A stretch of DNA of 64,000 bases, taken from positions 327,238-391,237 of the forward strand of contig JAFDVZ010000015.1 of the NCBI GenBank assembly GCA_018268715.1. Reading direction: 5' to 3'. Position numbers and translations under genes: made by a program. Below the pieces are notes generated by a model, which saw nothing but the letters and a program-made list of their open reading frames with translations, was not told where the DNA came from and did no database searches. Below, one piece after another: positions 33,629-40,225 of this stretch (the stretch's first letter is position 1; each line of letters begins with the position of its first letter). The DNA comes from Acidobacteriota bacterium. Lineage in GTDB: Bacteria > Acidobacteriota > Terriglobia > Bryobacterales > Bryobacteraceae.

Positions 33629-34765
33629 ATGTTTCGCCGGACGCTCGAATCGGCCTGCGGCGTGGCGATCCTGCTGATCGCGGCGGCGGCCGGGTCCGGG
33701 CAGAGCAACAACGCGGGTCCGTATCGCGACCCGCGCGCCAGAACGCTCGAGTATAACGGCCCGGGGCGTGATGAGGCCGAGCCGCGCGACGTGCGCGAAG
33801 TCCGTATCGGGTACTTCGGTCCCGCGGATGTCTCGCATCCCGAGGGCGGCGAGATGTGGGCCGGGGCGTCGATGGCGCTCGATGAGGCCAACGCCGGAGG
33901 CGGCTATCGGGGAGTTCCGTTTCGCCTGGATCCGGCGTGGACCGACGATCCCTGGAGGGGCGGGGTCGCGAAGCTGGCTCGGCTGACCTATGACGACGCT
34001 GTGTGGGCGATTATCGGCGGCATCGACGGCGCGACGACGCATCTTGCCGAGCAACTGCTGCCGAAGGCGCTGCTGCCGCTGGTGAATCCGGTGGCTGGGG
34101 ATCGCAGCGTCCACGCCGCCGGTGTGCCCTGGGTGTTCTCCTGCGCGCCCGGCGATCATTTGCAGGCGGCGGCGATTGTGGACCGATTGAAAGCGAAAGG
34201 CGAGAGCTTTGCGATCATCTCCGCCACCGATCACGATTCGCGCGCTTTCGTGAAGCAGATGAATCTGGCGATCGCGCGTCAGCGGCTGTCGCCGGCGCTT
34301 CATGTCGAGTGGGAGGGGCGCGACGAAGACATCGCGGGCCTCGTTCGACGGATAGCATCAGCGGATGTGCGGGCGGTGGTCGTGATTGCGCCTGCAAGGG
34401 GCGCTGCCGGCATCGTGACGGCGTTGCGAAAGAGCGGCTACACAGGGCGCGTTTATGGCGGCATGTCGATCGCCCGCGTGAGCGCCCCGTTGCACGGAGT
34501 GATTTTTCCTTCACCCGGCGACCTGAAACGCGACTTCACGGTCCGGTTTAGAACACGATATGGCCGCGAGCCGGATTACACCGCCGCCTATGGCTATGAC
34601 GCGGTCCAGATCGTCGTCGCCGCTGTCCGGCGCGCCGGGCTGAACCGCGCGCGAATCCGCGACGAGATCCGCGCGCTTTCACCGATCCAGGGCGTGGCCG
34701 GCGTCATTGAGTGGGACCCCGCCGGTCAAAATCGCCGGGCTGTCAATCTGGTCGAGGCGCCTTGA
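33629..34765 (+). CDS. Periplasmic binding protein, type I (Peripla_BP_6 / LivJ-like), second copy
   Basis: A 378-residue paralogue of the preceding protein: VREVRIGYFGPADVSHPEGG, GASMALDEANAGGGYRG, WAIIGGIDGATTHLAEQLLP and LNRARIRDEIRALSPIQG align with it. The long N-terminal extension of the first copy is shortened to about 35 residues. The signal peptide is about 1-24. It begins 5 bases after the first copy. Two divergent copies side by side suggest either a heterodimeric receptor or two related ligands. It is the last gene of the run; the next gene is on the other strand. Confidence 0.87.
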   Translation: MFRRTLESACGVAILLIAAAAGSGQSNNAGPYRDPRARTLEYNGPGRDEAEPRDVREVRIGYFGPADVSHPEGGEMWAGASMALDEANAGGGYRGVPFRLDPAWTDDPWRGGVAKLARLTYDDAVWAIIGGIDGATTHLAEQLLPKALLPLVNPVAGDRSVHAAGVPWVFSCAPGDHLQAAAIVDRLKAKGESFAIISATDHDSRAFVKQMNLAIARQRLSPALHVEWEGRDEDIAGLVRRIASADVRAVVVIAPARGAAGIVTALRKSGYTGRVYGGMSIARVSAPLHGVIFPSPGDLKRDFTVRFRTRYGREPDYTAAYGYDAVQIVVAAVRRAGLNRARIRDEIRALSPIQGVAGVIEWDPAGQNRRAVNLVEAP

Positions 34766-34793
34766 CGCGGGCCGCCGCGCCTCACAACTCACA

Positions 34794-35192
34794 CTAGTGA
34801 TTGCACTGGCAGCCGCCGGTGGAGGCGGGCGTCAACTTGCCCGATACATAGGCCTCGACGATTTCCGACGCGGCGCCCGAGGCTCGGACGAACACGGGCT
34901 GGATGCCGCCGGCCGCCAGAGCGTCCGCCGCGCGCATTCCGATGCCGGAGCAGATGACGATGTCGCAACCTTCCAGAGTCGAGACGATCCCGGAGTGTTG
35001 GTGGTCATGGCCGGTCGATGCCTGGCTATGGCAGGAGTGGTCGTGCGCGCCATGGGAGTGGCATCCGCCGTTCGCCCTGACGCTCGAGCTGGTCACTTTG
35101 CCATCCTGGACCTCGAAGATCAGGAAGCCGGTGCTCTGTCCGAAGTGAGCGGAAAGAGAAAATCCATCGGTTGTAGGTACAGCGATTCTCAT
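34794..35192 (-). CDS. NifX/NifB-type (dinitrogenase FeMo-cofactor family) protein with His-rich insert
   Basis: A 132-residue single-domain protein of the Nitro_FeMo-Co family: MRIAVPTTDGFSLSAHFGQS at the start and CDIVICSGIGMRAADALAAGG in the second half. Between them is an insert rich in His and Cys (GGCHSHGAHDHSCHSQ, GHDHQH), and the C-terminus ends GGCQCNH. No nif genes are near. Related stand-alone proteins bind Fe-S or Mo-Fe-S clusters; here metal or cluster carriage is likely. The start ATG overlaps the PadR stop (ATGA), so the two are coupled. Confidence 0.85.
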   Translation of the reverse strand: MRIAVPTTDGFSLSAHFGQSTGFLIFEVQDGKVTSSSVRANGGCHSHGAHDHSCHSQASTGHDHQHSGIVSTLEGCDIVICSGIGMRAADALAAGGIQPVFVRASGAASEIVEAYVSGKLTPASTGGCQCNH

Positions 35193-35656
35193 AGTTTCTC
35201 GTTTTGTGTTGAAGGCGTTGGGGGCTCGGACTCTCGCCCAGCCATTGCCGCTGGTTTTGTGCGCGTCGCCGTTTCGCCGCGGCGCGCCTCCGTAACGAGC
35301 CGTCGCATTGAGGCCGACATGTGATCAAGCACTGCGATCCACTCGTCCAGATGCTGACGACCTTTGGACGTCAGGCGGTACAGTCGTCGGGCCGGGCCGC
35401 CATGCTCGACGTCCCATTCCGATTCCACGCAGCCGTTCTGCTCCAGTTGGCGCAGGCTGCGATACAGAGCCGCCGCCTCGATGGCGGCGTCGGTGAGCGC
35501 ATGCTCGCGAAGTTCAGTCGCGAGTTCGTAGCCGTAGGAGAGTCCTCTTCGTTGCAGCAGGAACAGGACCACCGGCTCGACGAACCGGTAGAGATTCCCC
35601 ATCGCACAGCTACAGGGCTGGTTTCGGCCGTGCCGCGGACATACCCTGCGAGGCAT
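35189..35656 (-). CDS. PadR-family transcriptional regulator with N-terminal Cys/His motif
   Basis: A 155-residue winged-helix regulator. LSYGYELATELREH and YRSLRQLEQNGCVESEW with GGPARRLYRLTSKG are the PadR helix-turn-helix and wing. The first 20 residues contain C, H, C, C (RRVCPRHGRNQPCSCAMG), a possible metal, haem or Fe-S binding head. The C-terminal dimerisation helix is short, as in subfamily 2. It is coupled to the NifX-like gene and divergent from the SQR-like gene, with a perfect 19-bp palindrome between them that is its probable operator. Confidence 0.87.
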   Translation of the reverse strand: MPRRVCPRHGRNQPCSCAMGNLYRFVEPVVLFLLQRRGLSYGYELATELREHALTDAAIEAAALYRSLRQLEQNGCVESEWDVEHGGPARRLYRLTSKGRQHLDEWIAVLDHMSASMRRLVTEARRGETATRTKPAAMAGRESEPPTPSTQNEKL

Positions 35657-35695
35657 TCGATGTCCCCTTGCGAGAGATTAGCATTGACGACCCGG

Positions 35696-35714
35696 TAGAT
35701 GCAAGTTGCATCTA
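35696..35714. promoter_or_regulatory. Perfect 19-bp palindrome, probable PadR operator (site A)
   Basis: TAGATGCAAGTTGCATCTA is an exact inverted repeat around one central base. It lies between the PadR and SQR-like genes, 40 bases before the PadR start. A TTGACG (35684-35689) just left of it could be the -35 of the rightward promoter, putting the palindrome over the spacer and -10. The ATGC...GCAT arms are in keeping with the ATGT-N8-ACAT class of PadR sites. Confidence 0.7.
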
Positions 35715-35786
35715 TCGCCGGGGACGGAGCGGAATTCGTGTCACCTTCCTGACGCAAATGAATCTTCGGCGAATAGAGGAGAAGTC

Positions 35787-37241
35787 ATGGCTCGTGTGGT
35801 GGTGTTGGGCGCCGGCGTGTCGGGGCATACGGCCGCGGCCTTCCTGCGAAAGTGGCTGGGCTGGGAACACGAGGTGACGGTGGTTTCGCCGCAGCCGGAC
35901 TACAACTGGATCCCATCCAACATCTGGGTGGGAGTCGGATTGCTCAGGAAAGAGAAGGTCGTCTTTCCGCTGGAGCCGGTTTATCGGAAGAACGAGATTG
36001 ACTTCAAGCAGGCGCGCGCCACGGCTCTCTATCCGGACGGGATCGACGGCAGTCCACAGCCCATGGTGGAGATCGAATGGACCGCCGACGGGCGCGCCGG
36101 CGTGCGCGAACGGCTGCCCTACGACTACCTGATCAACGCTACTGGTCCGAAACTGAACTTCCAGGCCACCAAGGGGCTGGGGCCGGGCGGCAACAGCCTG
36201 TCGGTCTGCACCGCGGACCACGCGGAGGAGACGGCTCGCGTGTTCCTGGAGCTGGTGGCGCGGATGAAGCGCGGCGAGCGGAAGCGTTTCCTGATCGGCA
36301 CTGGACACGGAAGTTGCACGTGCGAGGGCGCGGCCTTCGAGTATGTCGTGAATCTGGAATTCGAACTGCGCTCCCACGGCGTACGGGACAAGGCCGACAT
36401 CACCTTCATCACCAACGAGTACGAACTCGGCGACCTGGGCATTGACGGGGTCCACATACGCCGTGGCGGCTATGTCACGCCGAGCAAGATCTTCACCGAG
36501 AGTCTGTTCGCGGAGCGCGGCATCGAATCCCTGACGAGGGCGCACGTGAGGGCCGTCGAGCCGGGCGTCGCGCACTACGAGACGCTGGACGGTTTGAGGG
36601 GCGAGGCTCCCTTCGACATGGCGATGTTGTTGCCGCCGTTCAGCGGAGTGGGGCTCAAGGCGTACGCCGCCGACGGCAAGGACATCACCGACGCCGTGTT
36701 CGCTCCCAACGGGTTCATGAAAGTGGACGCCGACTATCGGAAGAAGCCGTACGAGGATTGGAAAGCGAGCGACTGGCCGAGGTTCTACCAGAGCCCGCTC
36801 TACCGGAATCTGTTCGCAGTCGGGATTGCGTTCGCGCCTCCTCACCCGATCTCGCCGGTGCGGACCACCGCCGACGGCGTTGTGATCTCGCCCGCTCCGC
36901 CGCGAACGGGCATGCCTTCCGCGATGATCGGCAAGGCGGTGGCGCATAGCATCGTGAACATGATCAAGGGCGGCGACCGGCCGAGCCATTCGGCGTCCCT
37001 GGCGGAAATGGGCGCTGCTTGCGTGGCCTCGGCGGGCGCCAATCCGTTCACCGGCACGGCCGCCTCGATCACCGTATTTCCGATTGTGCCGGACTACGAA
37101 CGGTATCCGGAGTACGGACGCGACGTCGACCGAACGTTCGGAGAAATCGGCCTCGCCGGCCATTGGATCAAGATCCTGCTCCACCACATGTTCCTGTACA
37201 AGGCTCACCTGTGGCCCGGCTGGTCGCTGATTCCGGAGTAA
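35787..37241 (+). CDS. Sulfide:quinone oxidoreductase-like FAD flavoprotein
   Basis: A 484-residue flavoprotein disulfide reductase-type protein. The FAD fold starts at once: VVVLGAGVSGHTAAAFL. Cysteines suited to sulfur chemistry occur at C141, in the pair C177/C179 (HGSCTCEGA) and at C412 (GAACVASAG). The C-terminal amphipathic stretch (HWIKILLHHMFLYKAHLWPGW) would dock on the membrane, as in SQR. Sulfide oxidation feeding the quinone pool is the favoured role; a related quinone-linked thiol dehydrogenase is possible. AGAGGAG precedes the ATG at 35787. A small protein follows 4 bases later. Confidence 0.8.
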   Translation: MARVVVLGAGVSGHTAAAFLRKWLGWEHEVTVVSPQPDYNWIPSNIWVGVGLLRKEKVVFPLEPVYRKNEIDFKQARATALYPDGIDGSPQPMVEIEWTADGRAGVRERLPYDYLINATGPKLNFQATKGLGPGGNSLSVCTADHAEETARVFLELVARMKRGERKRFLIGTGHGSCTCEGAAFEYVVNLEFELRSHGVRDKADITFITNEYELGDLGIDGVHIRRGGYVTPSKIFTESLFAERGIESLTRAHVRAVEPGVAHYETLDGLRGEAPFDMAMLLPPFSGVGLKAYAADGKDITDAVFAPNGFMKVDADYRKKPYEDWKASDWPRFYQSPLYRNLFAVGIAFAPPHPISPVRTTADGVVISPAPPRTGMPSAMIGKAVAHSIVNMIKGGDRPSHSASLAEMGAACVASAGANPFTGTAASITVFPIVPDYERYPEYGRDVDRTFGEIGLAGHWIKILLHHMFLYKAHLWPGWSLIPE

Positions 37242-37245
37242 ACCC

Positions 37246-37434
37246 ATGAACACCAACACAACGTCGAAGACCGCGGTGGAACAGGCCCACAACTCCTGGT
37301 TCTACGCCACCAAGCCCACCGGCGCCACGCTGTTTTTGCGGACCTTCCTGCCCTGGCAACTTTGGCGCTTCATCGCGATCAACCTGAAGATGGTGGGCAT
37401 GATCCGGATGAGCCACCGGAGCCAGCGCCGCTAG
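37246..37434 (+). CDS. Small SQR-associated protein
   Basis: A 62-residue protein whose second half, FLRTFLPWQLWRFIAINL, is an amphipathic or weakly membrane-inserting helix, followed by a basic end. It starts 4 bases after the flavoprotein stop and is surely cotranscribed. Similar short proteins accompany SQR-like genes in other bacteria as I recall, so a membrane-docking or assembly partner is likely. Confidence 0.7.
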   Translation: MNTNTTSKTAVEQAHNSWFYATKPTGATLFLRTFLPWQLWRFIAINLKMVGMIRMSHRSQRR

Positions 37435-37441
37435 GCGATCG

Positions 37442-37468
37442 AGTGTGTAAGTAGCATCTAGATAAAAT
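37442..37468 (+). promoter_or_regulatory. Promoter of the Rieske/cytochrome b unit with degenerate PadR-like site (site C)
   Basis: AGTGTGTAAGTAGCATCTA (37442-37460) matches the PadR-side palindrome at 13 of 19 positions, with a complete right arm. It is followed 3 bases on by a -10 box TAAAAT (37463-37468). The site would cover the -35 region. Transcription would start about 37475, next to an ATG that opens a leader peptide. Confidence 0.4.
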
Positions 37469-37475
37469 AGTCACC

Positions 37476-37553
37476 ATGACGCGCCGGCCGGCGTCACCAG
37501 CCCGCCGGGAATGCATCTTGAGAAGTAGTGTCCTGGACCGCTTTCATATATGA
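37476..37553 (+). CDS. 25-residue leader peptide before the redox complex genes
   Basis: A short Arg-rich frame (MTRRPASPARRECILRSS and seven more residues) begins where transcription from the TAAAAT box should start. It ends in a TGA that overlaps the ATG of the next gene (ATGA at 37550-37553). The next gene has no recognisable SD, so translation of the leader could deliver ribosomes to it. It may be a true regulatory leader or a chance frame. Confidence 0.4.
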   Translation: MTRRPASPARRECILRSSVLDRFHI

Positions 37554-38653
37554 GTCCATTTCCTGCCGTTGATCCCATCCCCGTGCCAGCTCCGATCTGG
37601 CTGATCAAACTGTTGCACATCGTCACCATGGCGCTGCACTTTGTCGCCATTCAAATGCTTGTGGGCGGACTTCTGGTCGCTCTTCTGCTGCACTTGTTCG
37701 GCAGGAGCGGTTCGTCGCGGACCTCCGCGGCCGCCCTTGCCCGCAGGCTGCCAATCGTCATGACCTACGTGATCAATCTCGGCGTCCCGCCGCTGCTGTT
37801 CGCGCAGGTGCTCTATGGGCGCGCGCTCTACACCAGCAGCGTGCTGATTGGATCGTGGTGGATCGCCGTGATCCCGCTGCTGATGGCGTGCTATTGGTCG
37901 CTGTACCAGTTTTCCGGCCGGCTCGACAAAGGACGCAGCGGCTGGTGGTTTGGCGGCGCGGCTTTTGTGCTGGCCGGGCTGATCGCCCAGATCTACTCGA
38001 GCAACATGACGCTGATGCTCCGCCCGGAGGCGTGGGCCGCGATGTACCAGTCCTCTCCGGCCGGCGTACACCTGCCTTCCGGCGATCCGACCATGCCGTG
38101 GCGCCTGCTCACCTTTTTCTGCGGGGCGCTGCTGACGGCGGGACTCTGGATGATCTGGCTGGCGGGGCGGTCGACGTTCGAGGCCGAAGACGCGCGGTTC
38201 CTGCGTACGCTGGGAGGCCGGCTGGCGGCGGTGATGGCGGTTGTGGAGATCGGAGTCGTGCGGCAGTTGGCGGCGTCGCAACCCGCGGCCGTGCGGAGCG
38301 CCCTTGACGGTGACGCGATCGCCCAAGGATCCGCGTTCGCCTGGATGGCCGCCATCGCGCTGGTTGTGTTGGCGGGGTCGCTGGCTGGATTCACGCGCGT
38401 CCTGTCGGGATGGCTGCCCTGGGCGGCGCTGCTGGTGGCTGTGGTCAGGACCGGCGCTATCGCCGTGTATCGAGACGCGCTGCGGGACCAGACCCTTCTA
38501 ACGAAGGGCTTCGATGTGTGGCAGCGCAACGTGGCCACCAATTGGGGCGTCGTCGGGCTCTTCCTTGCGCTGTTCATCGGAGGTCTGGCGGCCGCCGGAT
38601 GGCTTGTTTCCGTGGTGGCGCGCGCGAATCGAGTGATGGAGAAGACTGCATGA
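37550..38653 (+). CDS. Polytopic membrane protein of the Rieske/cytochrome b unit
   Basis: A 367-residue integral membrane protein with about eight to nine predicted helices. The first helix region, IWLIKLLHIVTMALHFVAIQMLVGG, has two His residues on one face and could ligate haem b. No family was recognised with confidence; the layout resembles quinol-oxidase-like membrane subunits and parallels the CydA-like protein at 40226-41614. Its stop overlaps the Rieske start (ATGA), so it is part of the complex or its assembly. Confidence 0.72.
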   Translation: MSPFPAVDPIPVPAPIWLIKLLHIVTMALHFVAIQMLVGGLLVALLLHLFGRSGSSRTSAAALARRLPIVMTYVINLGVPPLLFAQVLYGRALYTSSVLIGSWWIAVIPLLMACYWSLYQFSGRLDKGRSGWWFGGAAFVLAGLIAQIYSSNMTLMLRPEAWAAMYQSSPAGVHLPSGDPTMPWRLLTFFCGALLTAGLWMIWLAGRSTFEAEDARFLRTLGGRLAAVMAVVEIGVVRQLAASQPAAVRSALDGDAIAQGSAFAWMAAIALVVLAGSLAGFTRVLSGWLPWAALLVAVVRTGAIAVYRDALRDQTLLTKGFDVWQRNVATNWGVVGLFLALFIGGLAAAGWLVSVVARANRVMEKTA

Positions 38654-39126
38654 GCACCGTTACAGACAAGATCGTTCCCGAACCGGATGAACAGGCCGGC
38701 AGACGCGGTTTCCTGGCGGCGGCCATCACGGCGGGAGCGGCTTACGCGGCGGCGCTGGCGTATCCGGTTTACCGATATCTTGCTTCTCCGATCGAGCAGT
38801 CCGCCGCGATGTCGGCGGTCACGGAGGTGGCGCTCAAGGACGCCCAGAAGCTGTCGCCCGGCAGCGTTCTGATGTTCAAATTCGGAACCCAGCCGGCGAT
38901 GCTGATTCACCACAAGGATGGGCAGTGGGTGGGCCTTGGGGCGGTTTGCTCGCATCTTGGCTGTACGGTCCAGTATCAGCCGGGACCGAATCGGATCCAT
39001 TGCTACTGCCATGGCGGCGAGTACGATCCGCAAACCGGCGCGAACATCGGCGGCCCACCGCCGCGGCCGCTGAAGAAATACGTCGTGAAAGTGACGGACG
39101 AAGCGGTTGTAGTGTCGCGTGCGTGA
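38650..39126 (+). CDS. Rieske iron-sulfur protein
   Basis: A 158-residue membrane-anchored Rieske protein. RRGFLAAAITAGAAYAAALAYP is a Tat-type signal anchor. The [2Fe-2S] ligands are C100 and H102 in CSHLGC and C118 and H121 in CYCHGG, with C105 and C120 placed for the structural disulfide. The domain faces the periplasm and would accept electrons from quinol oxidised by the neighbouring cytochrome b. Start ATG 38650 overlaps the previous stop; cytochrome b begins 10 bases after its end. Confidence 0.93.
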   Translation: MSTVTDKIVPEPDEQAGRRGFLAAAITAGAAYAAALAYPVYRYLASPIEQSAAMSAVTEVALKDAQKLSPGSVLMFKFGTQPAMLIHHKDGQWVGLGAVCSHLGCTVQYQPGPNRIHCYCHGGEYDPQTGANIGGPPPRPLKKYVVKVTDEAVVVSRA

Positions 39127-39136
39127 GGGATTCAGA

Positions 39137-40210
39137 ATGGGAACCGCTGTTTATAACTGGATCGATGAACGTCTGGGTCTGACGGAGGCGCTGACGTTCG
39201 CCAAGAAGAAGACCGTTCCGTTGCACGCCCACAGCTTCTGGTATTACTGGGGCGGGCTGTCGCTGTTCTTTTTCATCATTCAGGCGCTGACGGGCATCCT
39301 GCTGCTGGTCTACTATCGGCCGGGCGCCGACGCGTTCGAATCGGTCCGCCAGATTACCTATCAGATGCACTTCGGGTGGCTCATCCGCTCCGCGCATTCG
39401 TGGTCGGCGAACCTTTTCATCTTCAGCATTTTTGTCCATATGTTTTCGGTCTTCTTCATGAAGGCCTACCGGAAGCCGCGCGAGTTCGGGTGGTTTAGCG
39501 GCATGGGGTTGCTCTCGCTCGCCATGGTGTTCGGCTTCAGCGGATACCTGCTCCCGATGGATGAACTCGCGTTCTTCGCCACCAAGGTCGGTTTGCAGAT
39601 CCCTGGTTCGACGCCGGTGGTCGGTCCCCTGCTGGCCGATATGGTGCGCGGCGGCCCCGAGGTCAACGAGTTCACGGTGCAGCGGTTCTTTGCGCTGCAC
39701 GTGGTGGTGCTGCCGGCGCTGTTCCTACCGCTGCTGGGCTTGCACTTATGGCTGGTGCAGAGGCACGGCAACGCGGTCCCGGAGAGCGAGGCGGCGAAGC
39801 CGGTCGCCGAGCGCAAGTCGATCCCGTTCTTCCCGAATTTCTTCGCCAAGGATCTGGCGATGTGGCTGATTGCGCTGAACACGCTGGCGGTGCTCGCGTC
39901 GCTGTTTCCCTGGGACCTTGGCAAGCCTGCCGATTCATTGGCGGCGGCGCCGCCCGGAATTCACCCCGAGTGGTATTTCATGAGCGCATTCCAGACGCTG
40001 AAGTGGCTGGGCTCCTGGTTTCCGGGCGCGCTCGGTGAGTTCCTTGGAATCGGAGTGTTCAACGTGGGCATCCTGCTTTGGCTTGTGATTCCGTTCTACG
40101 ACGGTTCAACCCGGAGCGGGCAACGAGGGCGCCGGGCGCACTACTTCGGCCTCATCGTTGTGACGGCCGTCGCCATCACCACCATTGCCGGCTATTGGAG
40201 CGTTCGGTAA
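39137..40210 (+). CDS. b6-type cytochrome b (fused with first part of subunit IV)
   Basis: A 357-residue cytochrome b. Two haem pairs are seen: the first His pair in SAHSWSANLFIFSIFVHMF (13 residues apart) and the second in ALHVVVLPALFLPLLGLHLW with 14 residues between, the spacing of cytochrome b6 and not of bc1. The Qo-site PEWY motif is present (HPEWYFMSAF), so subunit-IV sequence is fused to the b6 part. ATG 39137 is preferred because GAGGG lies about 8 bases before it; GTG 39119 is an alternative. It forms the quinol-oxidising core with the Rieske protein. Confidence 0.92.
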   Translation: MGTAVYNWIDERLGLTEALTFAKKKTVPLHAHSFWYYWGGLSLFFFIIQALTGILLLVYYRPGADAFESVRQITYQMHFGWLIRSAHSWSANLFIFSIFVHMFSVFFMKAYRKPREFGWFSGMGLLSLAMVFGFSGYLLPMDELAFFATKVGLQIPGSTPVVGPLLADMVRGGPEVNEFTVQRFFALHVVVLPALFLPLLGLHLWLVQRHGNAVPESEAAKPVAERKSIPFFPNFFAKDLAMWLIALNTLAVLASLFPWDLGKPADSLAAAPPGIHPEWYFMSAFQTLKWLGSWFPGALGEFLGIGVFNVGILLWLVIPFYDGSTRSGQRGRRAHYFGLIVVTAVAITTIAGYWSVR

Positions 40211-40225
40211 GAGAGGACCCACAAG

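Noticed and set aside
35712..37292. 526-codon minus-strand open frame opposite the SQR-like gene
   Set aside because: The plus strand has a complete FAD-binding protein with a good SD; the minus frame has no recognisable motif.
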